The notes under the pieces are model-generated. The model saw only the letters and a program-made list of their open reading frames with translations. It searched no databases and was not told the origin of the DNA. A DNA stretch of 43,185 nt from assembly GCA_041687435.1 (NCBI GenBank), contig JAWLBX010000026.1, forward strand, positions 1-43,185, written 5' to 3'. Positions 25,527 through 33,741 of this stretch are shown here, one piece after another (within the stretch, counting starts at the first letter, position 1; every line of letters starts with the position of its first letter). Origin of the DNA: JACKII01 sp041687435 (GTDB taxonomy: Bacteria > Pseudomonadota > Alphaproteobacteria > Bin95). A program made the translations under genes and the position numbers.

Positions 25527-27983
25527 TCAAATATCCAGCACGGTCTGCCGGGCATCGCCCGCCATAGCCTCGGCTATCAGGGTGTCGGCATCGTCCGTCT
25601 CAACCTCGCGCAGCAATTGGTCAAGTGCAGCGTTGTCATAGACGCTTTCCCGCCCGACCTCCAGCAGCACCGGCACTGCCAGCGGTGACACCCGATCCAA
25701 ACGGCGCCATTCGACGCGCTCGCGGGCGCGGGCCAGGAACTCGCTCAGCCGGCCGATGTCGGTCAGGCCGCGGGCAGCATCCCGGCGGGTCGCGCGCAGC
25801 AGCAGGTGATCGGGCTCGTGCCGGCGGAGGACGTCGTAGATCAGATCGGCGTTAAAGGTAACCTGCTTCCGGCTTTTTTCCTGTCCCGGATGGCGGCGCT
25901 CGATCAGGCCGGCAATCACGGCGACATTGCGGAAGGTACGTTTGAGAAGGGAGCTTTCCGCCATCCATTCCTCCAAATCGTCGCCCAGCATGTCCTCCGC
26001 GAACAGGTCTTCCATGTCGTGCGGTTCGGCAAGGGACCAGATGGCGATGACATAGTCAGTTGCGACGAAGCCCAGCGGCCCGAGGCCGGCGCGCTGCATC
26101 CGCCGGGTCAGCAGCATGCCGAGCGTTTGATGTGCATTTCTTCCTTCAAAACAATAGGCTACCAGGTAACACTGGTCGCCGCGTGGAAAGGTTTCTACTA
26201 GCAAGCCCCCGGGGTTCGGCAGGGCGCTTCGCCAACGTTGCATGCGCAGCCATTCCAGCACATCCGCCGGCATGCCCTGCCAGCGCCGCGAGTCCGACAG
26301 GATCGCACGCACGCCGTTCGCCAGATGGGTGGTGAGCGGCAGACGGCCGCCGCCATAGGCCGGCACTTTCGGCGCCTCGCTGCTCGCACGCCGGGTTGCG
26401 ACCATCATCTCGCGCACGCCGAGAAATTCCAGAACTTGGCCGGCGAACATGAACGTATCTCCGGGCACAAGGCCCTGCACGAAAATCTCCTCCACCTCTC
26501 CCACGACGCGACCGCCGACTCGGACCTTCAGGGTAGGGGACTCGACGATGGTGCCGATATTCATGCGGTAGGCGCGGGCAAAGCGCTGATGGGCGATACC
26601 CAGCCGGCCGCTGCCGGCCGGGCGCAGGCGCTGATAGCGCTCGTACTCGCCGAGCGCATAGCCGCCGGTGGCGACGAAACCGACCACATCGTCAAAATCC
26701 TGGCGCGAGAGATCGGCATAAGGGCCGGCTTTTGTGACTTCCGTATAAAGGTCATCCGGATAAAATGGGCCGCAGCAGGCCATGCCAACGATATGTTGTG
26801 CCAACACATCGAGCCCGCCCGGCTGAGGCGGCAGGCCGTCCAACTGACCGGCGTTGATAGCATCCAGCGCCGCCTGACATTCCAGCAGTTCGAACCGATT
26901 GGCCGGCACCAGGATGGCTTTGGAAGGCTCGCCAAGGCGGTGATTGGCACGGCCGATGCGCTGCAACAGGCGCGATACGCCTTTGGGGGCGCCGATCTGC
27001 AGCACCAAGTCCACATTGCCCCAATCGATCCCCAGATCGAGGGAGGATGTCGCCACCACCGCCTGCAGGTCGCCCCTGGCCATGGCCGCCTCAACCTTCC
27101 GGCGCTGTTCGGCGGAGAGGGAGCCGTGGTGCAGGGCGATCGGCAGGTTGTCCTCGTTCAGATGCCAGAGCGCCTGGAAGATCAGTTCCGCCTGCGCGCG
27201 CGTGTTGACGAAGACGATGCTGGTCTGGTGTTCGCACAGGGCCTTATAGACTGGCTCGATGGCATAGAGCGCCATGTGGCCGGACCAGGGCATGCGCCCT
27301 TCCGGCACCATGATCGTGATGTCCGGTTTGACGCCGCCGCGGCCGATCACCAACCGCACATCATCTGCCCGGCCCGCCGTTGGCGATAGCCAGCGCTGCA
27401 ACGCCTCACGGTCCGCCACGGTGGCGGAGAGGCCAACACGTCGCAGTCCGGGCGCCAGCGCCTGCAACCGTGAGAGGCCGAGGGCCAGCAGATCGCCGCG
27501 CTTGTTGTCGGTCAACGCGTGCAGTTCGTCGACAATCACGGCGCGCACGCCGGCGAACATGGCCGGGGCCTCCGGGTAGGACAGCAGCAGCGCCAGGGAT
27601 TCGGGGGTGGTTAAAAGAAAATGCGGTGGATCAGTCTTTTGCCGGACCCGCTTACTTGCGGGCGTGTCGCCGGTGCGGGTCTCAATGATGATCGGCAGCC
27701 CCATTTCGGCAACTGGCACTTCCAGGTTGCGGTGGATATCCACAGCCAGCGCTTTCAGGGGAGAGATGTATAAAGTGTGCAGGCCATCGGGTATGCCGCG
27801 GGTGATGAGATCCGCAATCGAGGGCAGAAATCCGGCCAGAGTCTTGCCGCCACCGGTCGGTGCGACCAGCAGCGCGCTCTCGCCGCGGCGGCCTGATTCC
27901 AACAACGCAAGCTGATGCGGATGCGGGGTCCAGGCACGATCTGCAAACCAGATTTGCACCGGTTTTGGAAGCATTTCGGCCAT
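25527..27983 (-). CDS. Lhr-type DEXH-box helicase (ligase-associated type)
   Basis: An 818-residue SF2 helicase. Walker A is APTGGGKT (41-48), the DEXH box is DELH (152-155), VGLSATV is motif III and QRIGRANHRLGEPSK is motif VI. The second part contains RVGGRVVGEVEEIFVQGL and the Lhr core-type C-terminal extension. The length and architecture fit the Lhr-Core helicases that accompany the ATP-dependent DNA ligase cluster in many Proteobacteria and are annotated ligase-associated DNA damage response helicases. No ligase, exonuclease or phosphoesterase partner is in this window. It lies upstream of sdhE-mfd on the same strand, separated by 109 bases, so joint transcription is possible. A role in DNA repair is a family inference. 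Confidence 0.9.
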   Translation of the reverse strand: MAEMLPKPVQIWFADRAWTPHPHQLALLESGRRGESALLVAPTGGGKTLAGFLPSIADLITRGIPDGLHTLYISPLKALAVDIHRNLEVPVAEMGLPIIIETRTGDTPASKRVRQKTDPPHFLLTTPESLALLLSYPEAPAMFAGVRAVIVDELHALTDNKRGDLLALGLSRLQALAPGLRRVGLSATVADREALQRWLSPTAGRADDVRLVIGRGGVKPDITIMVPEGRMPWSGHMALYAIEPVYKALCEHQTSIVFVNTRAQAELIFQALWHLNEDNLPIALHHGSLSAEQRRKVEAAMARGDLQAVVATSSLDLGIDWGNVDLVLQIGAPKGVSRLLQRIGRANHRLGEPSKAILVPANRFELLECQAALDAINAGQLDGLPPQPGGLDVLAQHIVGMACCGPFYPDDLYTEVTKAGPYADLSRQDFDDVVGFVATGGYALGEYERYQRLRPAGSGRLGIAHQRFARAYRMNIGTIVESPTLKVRVGGRVVGEVEEIFVQGLVPGDTFMFAGQVLEFLGVREMMVATRRASSEAPKVPAYGGGRLPLTTHLANGVRAILSDSRRWQGMPADVLEWLRMQRWRSALPNPGGLLVETFPRGDQCYLVAYCFEGRNAHQTLGMLLTRRMQRAGLGPLGFVATDYVIAIWSLAEPHDMEDLFAEDMLGDDLEEWMAESSLLKRTFRNVAVIAGLIERRHPGQEKSRKQVTFNADLIYDVLRRHEPDHLLLRATRRDAARGLTDIGRLSEFLARARERVEWRRLDRVSPLAVPVLLEVGRESVYDNAALDQLLREVETDDADTLIAEAMAGDARQTVLDI

Positions 27984-28066
27984 TTTTCCAGTGACGGGCC
28001 TTCGAATCCGCTTAGTGTTACCTATATCTTTTGTTTACTCCTACCCCGTACACGAAGGGGCGATCC

Positions 28067-28348
28067 ATGGCCGAGAGTCAATTGAGCCCGGACCGGCAGA
28101 AGAAAATCGCCCTCGATCTCTTTCTAGAGGCTTGGGACAGGGCGATGGAAGTCGGTATCGATTCCGATTTGTTGAGCGAGGTTCTCATCTATATGGGCGT
28201 AACCGATCTTGTTGCCGACCGCGGCGAGGATTGGACGGCCGATGTATTTGAGGATCTGCCGGAACGAATCCGAGAAGGCGAGTTCACCATGCCGGAGGAG
28301 TTCCTCGATGGGTATTTCCCCGGCCAGCCAAACCCGGATTTCGCTTAA
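28067..28348 (+). CDS. Small acidic hypothetical protein, 93 residues
   Basis: An unrecognised, acidic, largely helical protein (KKIALDLFLEAWDRAMEV near the start; DVFEDLPERIREGEF in the second half). It has no signal peptide or membrane segment, so it is probably cytoplasmic. The ATG at 28067 is chosen because GAAGGGG stands six bases before it and the helical body starts right after; the frame is open 12 codons further. It is divergent from the Lhr-type helicase gene. A promoter and tRNA follow directly. No function is proposed. Confidence 0.65.
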   Translation: MAESQLSPDRQKKIALDLFLEAWDRAMEVGIDSDLLSEVLIYMGVTDLVADRGEDWTADVFEDLPERIREGEFTMPEEFLDGYFPGQPNPDFA

Positions 28349-28351
28349 GCA

Positions 28352-28381
28352 TTGGCGCCCGCCCGCCCGCGCCGCTATAGT
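28352..28381 (+). promoter_or_regulatory. Promoter of tRNA-Arg
   Basis: TTGGCG at 28352-28357 and TATAGT at 28376-28381 are separated by 18 bases, and the tRNA begins 9 bases after the -10. This is close to the sigma-70 layout. It begins just after the stop of the preceding small gene. Confidence 0.55.
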
Positions 28382-28390
28382 TCCGCGCAC

Positions 28391-28467
28391 GGCCCCGTAG
28401 CTCAGCAGGATAGAGCGCCGGATTCCTAATCCGTAGGTCACAGGTTCGAATCCTGTCGGGGTCACCA
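28391..28467 (+). tRNA. tRNA-Arg (anticodon CCT), CCA encoded
   Basis: The 77-base gene folds as a cloverleaf. The acceptor stem GGCCCCG pairs with CGGGGTC (one G-U), the D stem is GCTC/GAGC, and the T arm is ACAGG-TTCGAAT-CCTGT. The anticodon loop TTCCTAA places CCT at 28425-28427, reading AGG arginine codons. The encoded CCA ends at 28467. The first base pair of the anticodon stem (C27 and T43) is a mismatch, otherwise the structure is regular. A promoter lies just upstream and the threonine dehydratase-like gene starts 36 bases downstream. Confidence 0.95.
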
Positions 28468-28503
28468 TTCTTTCCCCTGTCCGACCCGGGAATATTTGCC
28501 GCC

Positions 28504-29466
28504 ATGAGTTTGCCCGACCGCGCTGCCATCGAGGCCGCAGCCGCCCTGGTGCATTCGCACATGCGGCCAACGCCTGAAATCAGCTGGCCGTTACTTGCAA
28601 AGCGCCTTGGCACCCGCGTCATCGTCAAACACGAGAACCACACACCCATCGGCGCGTTCAAGGTGCGTGGCGGCCTTGTTTATATGGACGCGCTACGCCG
28701 CGAGCAGCCAGACGTGAACGGTGTCATTACCGCCACCCGCGGCAATCATGGGCAGAGCGTTGCCCTTGCCGCGGCCCGCTATGGACTGAAGGCCACCGTC
28801 TATATTCCGCATGGCAACTCCGTCGAGAAGAACGCCGCCATGCGTGCCTTCGGGGCAGAATTGGTGGAGGAGGGGCACGATTTCCAGGCCTGCTATGAAG
28901 CCTGCATCGCCCGGGCGGAGACGGACGGCCTGCACCTGTTGCCGAGCTTTGCGCCGCCACTGATCGCCGGTGTCGCGACCTATTCCTGGGAGTTCCTTTC
29001 CGCTGAGCCGGATCTTGACGTGGTCTATGTGCCGATCGGCCTTGGCTCCGGCGTTTGCGGCATGATCGCAGCCCGTGACGCCCTTGGGCACAAGGCGGAG
29101 GTGGTCGGCGTCGTCTCCAAAGAAGCGAACGCTTATGCCCTGTCGTTCGCTGCAGGCAAGCCGGTTGCAACCAACAGCGCCGACACCATGGCCGACGGCA
29201 TGGCTTGCCGCGTGCCGGTTGCCGACGCCGTGGCGATCATCAATGCCGGCGCGGCCCGGATCGTTCAGGTGAGCGATGCGGAGATCAAGACCACCATGCG
29301 CGCCTACTATACCGATTGCCACCAACTCGCCGAAGGGGCGGGTGCAGCACCGCTTGCGGCGGCGACGCAGGAGCGGGCGGCAAACGTCGGCAAGACCATC
29401 GGTCTCGTCCTGAGCGGCGGCAATGTGGACATGAATATCTATGCCGGTGTGTTGGCTGGGGCGTAA
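28504..29466 (+). CDS. Threonine/serine dehydratase-like PLP enzyme
   Basis: A 320-residue fold-type II PLP enzyme. The Schiff-base lysine is Lys53 in PIGAFKVRGG; the phosphate-binding loop is VPIGLGSGVCGM, and LSGGNVD near the C-terminus is the base-binding serine motif. Enzymes of this type deaminate threonine or serine to 2-oxo acids plus ammonia; related members act on hydroxyaspartate or hydroxyectoine breakdown products, so the substrate is not certain. There is no ACT regulatory domain, so it is the short, catabolic-like form. It follows the tRNA gene by 36 bases with no clear terminator between, and its Shine-Dalgarno site is weak. Confidence 0.85.
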   Translation: MSLPDRAAIEAAAALVHSHMRPTPEISWPLLAKRLGTRVIVKHENHTPIGAFKVRGGLVYMDALRREQPDVNGVITATRGNHGQSVALAAARYGLKATVYIPHGNSVEKNAAMRAFGAELVEEGHDFQACYEACIARAETDGLHLLPSFAPPLIAGVATYSWEFLSAEPDLDVVYVPIGLGSGVCGMIAARDALGHKAEVVGVVSKEANAYALSFAAGKPVATNSADTMADGMACRVPVADAVAIINAGAARIVQVSDAEIKTTMRAYYTDCHQLAEGAGAAPLAAATQERAANVGKTIGLVLSGGNVDMNIYAGVLAGA

Positions 29467-29583
29467 CCGCCCGCGGAAAAGCTGCGAAGCCAGCGGCTAA
29501 TGGGCGGCTTGGCCTGGGCGCTGGCGATGGATTAGGGTTCGGCTCCATAATCAGACACTGCCGCAGAAAGGCCAGCCGCCATC

Positions 29584-30171
29584 ATGCCCACGCCACCGAT
29601 CAGCCGCTACCCCGTGCCGGAACTTACCGATTTGCCGGACGACATCCGGGCCATGATCTTGTCGGTTCAGGAAAAAGCCGGGTTTGTGCCCAATGTCTTC
29701 CTGACGCTTGCCCACCGGCCGGATGAGTTCCGCGCCTTTTTCGCCTATCACGACGCGTTGATGGAGAAGGACAGCGGCCTTTCCAAGGCCGACCGGGAGA
29801 TGATCGTAGTCGCCACCTCTGCAGGCAATGGATGCCTGTATTGCGTCATGGCGCACGGCGCGATCCTGCGCATCCGGGCGAAGAACCCGCTGATTGCCGA
29901 CCAAGTTGCTGTCAACTATCGCAAGGCCGATATCACGCCACGACAAAGGGCAATGCTGGATTTTGCCATGAAGGTCTCACAGAATTCGCAAGCCATCGAC
30001 GATGCGGATTTTGAGACCCTGCGCAGCCATGGCTTCTCTGACGAGGATATTTGGGACATCGCGGGCGTCACGGCATTTTTTGGCCTCAGCAACCGCATGG
30101 CCAACTTCCTCTCCATGCGGCCGAACACCGAATTTTTCGCCATGGGTCGGGACAGCGGCAAGGCAAAATAA
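29584..30171 (+). CDS. AhpD-like / carboxymuconolactone decarboxylase family peroxidase-related protein
   Basis: A 195-residue all-helical protein of the CMD/AhpD family. Its redox site is the CxxC-x3-H motif GNGCLYCVMAHG (Cys84, Cys87, His91), which in AhpD relays electrons or protons to reduce peroxides. The region FGLSNRMANF in the second half is typical of the peroxidase-related subgroup. It stands 117 bases after the dehydratase gene and converges on the Bpt-EVE gene. The natural electron partner is not visible here. Confidence 0.85.
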   Translation: MPTPPISRYPVPELTDLPDDIRAMILSVQEKAGFVPNVFLTLAHRPDEFRAFFAYHDALMEKDSGLSKADREMIVVATSAGNGCLYCVMAHGAILRIRAKNPLIADQVAVNYRKADITPRQRAMLDFAMKVSQNSQAIDDADFETLRSHGFSDEDIWDIAGVTAFFGLSNRMANFLSMRPNTEFFAMGRDSGKAK

Positions 30172-30204
30172 CGGCGATTGTAACGCTGCAACTGCGGCGG
30201 GAAT

Positions 30205-31365
30205 TCAGACTTCCACGTCTGCCATATCGCAGAGCGCCTTCCAGTGCTCTTCCGAGACGGGCACGACAGAAAGGCGGGACTGCCGTACCAGCGCAAGATC
30301 GTCAAAGCGGCCATCGGCCTTGATGTCGGCCAGTGTGATCGGCTTGCCGACTGGCTTGACCGCCGTCACCTCCACCATGCCGAACTTACCGGTTTTGTCC
30401 GACGGATCGTCATGGAATTCCTTGGTCACTTTGACGATGCCCACGATCGCCCGCTCGTTCACCGAATGGTAGAAGAACCCCAGGTCGCCCACTTTCATCG
30501 CCCGCATGTTGTTGGCGGCCTGGTGGTTGCGCACGCCATCCCAGCCTTCGCCATCCGGCAGTTTGCGGATCTGATCGTCCCAGGACCAAGTGCCCGGTTC
30601 GGACTTGAACAGCCAGTACGCCATGCGCGGTTTCTCCATCAGTTTCGGGGACATGGCCTGCCAGCGGCCGTGAGTCAGGGCTTCGATTCCCGGAAATCGG
30701 CGCTTGTAGGCCATGGTCTGCGAACCGTCGATCCAATAGCCCAGATAGACGTAAGGCTTTCCAGCTTGCCGCATCGCTTCAACCAGGCGCAGCACGATAT
30801 GGCTGCCCAGGCTGCCTTTGGCATCCGGCTCGAAATAGCTGTAGACGGCAGAGATGCCGTCGCCCAGCCGGTCGCAAATGCAAGCAGCGACCAGGGCATG
30901 CGTATCCGGATCCCGCAATTCCAGAAGCCAGGTGTCCACGGGGCTGTCGGAGACCATGGCTTCAAATTCCGCACAGTCCATCTGCGCCATCTCGCTGTTA
31001 CCATGGCGGGCGGTGACATAGCGCTGAAACAGCGAGAAATGTTCGGCATTGGCGACCGGCGGCACAAACCCGGTTACGAGATCGCTTTGATGCTTCCAGA
31101 TTCTGCGCATGGATCGGCTGTACCGAAAGGCATCGGTATCGATCCGTACCGGCACGCAAGCTTGGCAGTTCTGGCAGGCGGGGCGGTATGCCAGATGATG
31201 CGACCGGCGAAAGCCGGCGCGCGACAGGTCAGTGTGCATCTGCATCAGGTCGGGGCCGCGCAATTCCATCACCAATTTCTGCTCCGTCCGCATCGGCAGG
31301 TAGGGGCAGGGAACCTGAATGGTGGCGAAGAATTGCCGGAGCCTGTTGGGAAACGCGCGGTTCAT
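30205..31365 (-). CDS. bpt: Leucyl/arginyltransferase (Bpt) fused to an EVE domain
   Basis: One uninterrupted 386-residue frame holds two complete domains. Residues 1 to about 247 form an N-end-rule aminoacyl transferase (Bpt type, leucine onto N-terminal Asp or Glu): CPYLPMRTEQKLV, RPACQNCQACVPVRI (cysteine cluster with Cys20), and YVYLGYWIDGSQTMAYKRRF. Its length matches the whole family. From Met248 starts an EVE (PUA-like) domain, MAYWLFKSEPGTWSWDD, WDGVRNHQAANNMRAM, VGDLGFFYHS, with a typical end. EVE domains bind modified bases. Between them are only about seven residues, KLMEKPR. The natural EVE start is an ATG with its own GGAG upstream (30622-30637), so a separate EVE protein may also be made. 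It lies 12 bases after the glycosyltransferase stop. A fusion like this was not recalled from other genomes. Confidence 0.9.
   Translation of the reverse strand: MNRAFPNRLRQFFATIQVPCPYLPMRTEQKLVMELRGPDLMQMHTDLSRAGFRRSHHLAYRPACQNCQACVPVRIDTDAFRYSRSMRRIWKHQSDLVTGFVPPVANAEHFSLFQRYVTARHGNSEMAQMDCAEFEAMVSDSPVDTWLLELRDPDTHALVAACICDRLGDGISAVYSYFEPDAKGSLGSHIVLRLVEAMRQAGKPYVYLGYWIDGSQTMAYKRRFPGIEALTHGRWQAMSPKLMEKPRMAYWLFKSEPGTWSWDDQIRKLPDGEGWDGVRNHQAANNMRAMKVGDLGFFYHSVNERAIVGIVKVTKEFHDDPSDKTGKFGMVEVTAVKPVGKPITLADIKADGRFDDLALVRQSRLSVVPVSEEHWKALCDMADVEV
30622..30637 (-). promoter_or_regulatory. Internal ribosome-binding site and start of the EVE domain
   Basis: On the minus strand GGAG (30634-30637) stands nine bases before the ATG (30622-30624) that codes for Met248, the first residue of the EVE domain. 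This is the spacing of a normal bacterial start. It could be the remnant of a formerly separate gene or give a free EVE protein. Confidence 0.5.
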
Positions 31366-31377
31366 GGGCGCTGCGGG

Positions 31378-32559
31378 CTACTCGTGACAGTCCAGAGAAC
31401 CGAGCGCATTCAGAAACGATTGCGCCCGGTGCATCCAATCGAAAACGGCGGATGCTTCATTAAATGCATTCTGCTGCATTCGGTTCAACCACTCAAGATC
31501 GTCAATGGCCGCGGTTATTCCGCTGGCAAGCCCGGCCGGCGTTTCCGCAATAAGCGCGTTGTCAATTACGCCAGCAGGTTGTCCTTCCAGGTTATCCGCT
31601 AGCGCCGCGACCGGCAGGCGGTGAAAAATATAGTCCAGGGTCTTCAGCTTGAAACCGCCGCCGACATCCTCTGCAACAAGTCCGAACCGGGCATTGGCGA
31701 GATGCGGTGCTAGGTCGGCGACAGGGCCGGCAAATTGCAGGCCGGGGCGTTGCAATTGCCGACGCAACGCTTCGGGAACAGTGCCGATGACCTCGGTCTC
31801 AATGCCTTGCCGGGCAAGAACCGGGATGGCCTCCACGGCCCAGCGGCGGAGGTTCTGTTGTTTGGCAACCCATTCGAACCGGCCCACCAGCACAACCCGG
31901 CGCGGCGTGTCCCCGGTGAGTGTCCGCGTCGTGACACGCGGGCCGCTGTAGCCGGGTTTCAGTTCCAGAACCCGTCCGGAACCGGGTGCGCGGGCGAAGG
32001 CTTCGGCATCGGCGGCAGTGATGGCGGTGATCAGGTGAGCGCGGCGAATCAGTTCGCCCTCGAGGTGGGCATATTTCGCCGCATCGCGCCGCATAATCAT
32101 GCGCTTGAGTGGCGAGGCCTCGCCCTCCGCCACCTGTGTACGGACCGCACCTTCCTGATTGTGGGCGATATAAATCAGCGGGCAGGCGAGGCGACCGGCA
32201 TTCTCCACGGCCCAACCGCACGCCGCCTGGTCGATTACTAAGGCTCGCCAGGTTTGGGTGTAGAGCAAGGTTTGCAGGCGAGTGGTTATGCCAGGGTGCG
32301 CCAGCTGCCAAACACTGGCGGGCCATTGGCTGCCAATTCCCAGCACCCGGTGGCGAAGGCGGGGCAGGGGCACAACCTCGACGGTCGTGCCGGAAATGGC
32401 CGGCCCGTCATTCTGGGTCAGCAGGGTGACCGGTTGTCCGGCTGTGCCAAGCGCATCCAACAGGCCGCCACTGTAAACTTGATTGCCAGCATGGCGGCGG
32501 CCCGGATGGGTCACGCTCAGCCAGAGCAGGGGGCGGGTTATCGCCGGGCTTCCCGTCAT
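31378..32559 (-). CDS. Glycosyltransferase family 4-type protein
   Basis: A 393-residue GT-B fold glycosyltransferase. The N-terminal half (LLWLSVTHPGRRHAGNQVYSGG, sugar-acceptor side) and the C-terminal half (RVVLVGRFEWVAKQQNLRRW, then FGLVAEDVGGGFKLKTLDYIFHRLPVAA, nucleotide-sugar side) are typical. It transfers a sugar from an NDP-sugar to an acceptor, perhaps for surface polysaccharide. The ATG at 32559 is used; the frame begins with a TTG three codons earlier, whose GAGG serves better as a ribosome site. No other polysaccharide genes are nearby. It is the first gene of a two-gene transcript with the Bpt-EVE gene. Confidence 0.85.
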   Translation of the reverse strand: MTGSPAITRPLLWLSVTHPGRRHAGNQVYSGGLLDALGTAGQPVTLLTQNDGPAISGTTVEVVPLPRLRHRVLGIGSQWPASVWQLAHPGITTRLQTLLYTQTWRALVIDQAACGWAVENAGRLACPLIYIAHNQEGAVRTQVAEGEASPLKRMIMRRDAAKYAHLEGELIRRAHLITAITAADAEAFARAPGSGRVLELKPGYSGPRVTTRTLTGDTPRRVVLVGRFEWVAKQQNLRRWAVEAIPVLARQGIETEVIGTVPEALRRQLQRPGLQFAGPVADLAPHLANARFGLVAEDVGGGFKLKTLDYIFHRLPVAALADNLEGQPAGVIDNALIAETPAGLASGITAAIDDLEWLNRMQQNAFNEASAVFDWMHRAQSFLNALGSLDCHE

Positions 32560-32587
32560 GCGCCTCAATCGTTAGTCTCCGCGGCAA

Positions 32588-32613
32588 TGGAATTGGCTTG
32601 TCGAGCCAACTTC
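32588..32613. promoter_or_regulatory. Dyad between the divergent glycosyltransferase and flavin reductase genes
   Basis: TTGGCT (32593-32598) and AGCCAA (32604-32609) are perfect reverse complements with a five-base centre; GGAA and TTCC extend the symmetry with a single inserted C. It lies between the divergent starts, about 40 bases before the reductase ATG. It has the size of a repressor or activator site. Confidence 0.35.
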
Positions 32614-32650
32614 CTTCTAACTATGACGCTGCCGCCAAGGAAATGCCTTA

Positions 32651-33160
32651 ATGACCGAACAACCCGCCATCGATTCCCGCGCCTATCGCGATACGCTCGG
32701 GCGGATGCCGACCGGTGTTACGATCATCACCACCTGCGATGAGGCCGGAGCGCGCGCGGGGGCGACGGTGGGTTCTTTCACCTCGCTGTCGCTCGACCCA
32801 CCCCTGGTGCTGTTTAGTCTCGATAAATCAGCCATTTGTCACCAGCAATTTGTTGCCTGCTCCCACTTTTCCGTAAACGTACTGGCGGAGGATCAGACCG
32901 ACCTTTCCGGCATTTTCGCATCCAAGAACGAGCGGCCGTGGGATGAACTGGCCCTTGTCAAGGGCGAGAAGAGCAACGCGCCACTGCTGGCCGGCTGTGT
33001 CGCCTATATCGAATGTGCCCACGAAGCGACATATCCAGGCGGCGATCACGATATTTTCGTTGGCCGGGTGCTGTCCTTGCGGGTCGAGGGGTTGGACCGG
33101 CGGCCGCTGCTGTTTTTTGGCGGCACCTACCGCCGGCTTGATAGCGACGTGGTTAGCTAG
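32651..33160 (+). CDS. Flavin reductase family protein
   Basis: A 169-residue flavin reductase of the HpaC/ActVB type, supplying reduced FMN or FAD to a partner monooxygenase. RMPTGVTIITT, VGSFTSLSLDPPLVLFSLDK and FSVNVLAEDQ are the classic flavin-binding segments, and DHDIFVGRVLSL follows. AAGGAA lies about ten bases before the ATG. It is followed within eight bases by a thioesterase gene. No obvious partner monooxygenase sits next to it; the luciferase-like protein at 13780 is too far away to be assumed. Confidence 0.9.
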   Translation: MTEQPAIDSRAYRDTLGRMPTGVTIITTCDEAGARAGATVGSFTSLSLDPPLVLFSLDKSAICHQQFVACSHFSVNVLAEDQTDLSGIFASKNERPWDELALVKGEKSNAPLLAGCVAYIECAHEATYPGGDHDIFVGRVLSLRVEGLDRRPLLFFGGTYRRLDSDVVS

Positions 33161-33168
33161 CGAATCCG

Positions 33169-33582
33169 ATGCTGCGCACGCCGATCATCCCCCGCGTCTC
33201 CGAGACCGACGGCGCGGGCCACATCAACAATTGTTTCGTGCCGATCTGGCTGGAGGCCGGCCGGCGTGAAATCTTCCGCATCATTACGCCGGACCTCGGT
33301 TTCACTGCGTGGCGGGTCGCGCTGGTCAACACGAATATTGACTACACAGCCCAGTTGTTTTTCGCTCATGAAGCCGAAGTGCTCACCTGGGTCGATCATG
33401 TCGGCAACAAGTCGTTCCGACTGTATGAGGAAGTCCATCAGACTGGACGTTTGTGCGCGCGAGGCACGGCGACATATGTCTACTTCAACTACGATACCCA
33501 GCAGGGCGAAACAATCCCGGGCCAAGTTCGGGAGGCATTCGCTGCCCATATATGGAATGCAGACGATACCCAAATCGCCTGA
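33169..33582 (+). CDS. Acyl-CoA thioesterase (4HBT, hotdog fold)
   Basis: A 137-residue hotdog-fold thioesterase of the YbgC/FadM type. Near the start VSETDGAGHINNCFVPIWLEAGR contains the family D-x(3)-HINN motif, and the second half (YTAQLFFAHEAEVLTWVDHVGNKSF) is regular. It would hydrolyse an acyl-CoA to the free acid. It is next to the flavin reductase gene on the same strand, probably co-transcribed. The 159 bases after it lead to rplY and hold a possible hairpin at 33636-33651 but no convincing terminator. Confidence 0.88.
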   Translation: MLRTPIIPRVSETDGAGHINNCFVPIWLEAGRREIFRIITPDLGFTAWRVALVNTNIDYTAQLFFAHEAEVLTWVDHVGNKSFRLYEEVHQTGRLCARGTATYVYFNYDTQQGETIPGQVREAFAAHIWNADDTQIA

Positions 33583-33741
33583 AAGTTTCAGCTGTTGGAT
33601 GCAGGACCAGCGGAAGCGACGCTCTGCCCCTCTTGCGCCCGGTAGCGGGCGGGCGTAAAAGGCTCGCTTCGCTGCTGCTCGGTGCTGCGCATCGTCGGCA
33701 TGGCGGCCTTATATTTCGAACAATGGTTCCAGGAGTTTCCC

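Noticed and set aside
24066..25688. Plus-strand open frame of 540 codons
   Set aside because: Antisense to mfd, sdhE and the helicase end; crosses three real genes and has no recognisable motif.
30622..31365. Bpt and EVE as two genes
   Set aside because: No stop codon occurs between the domains, so the frame as given is one gene; the internal start is noted separately.
30244..31602. Plus-strand open frame of 452 codons
   Set aside because: Antisense to the Bpt-EVE fusion and the glycosyltransferase end.
33636..33651. Hairpin CGCCCG/CGGGCG before rplY as a terminator
   Set aside because: Only six pairs with no U-run; too weak to support a terminator call.
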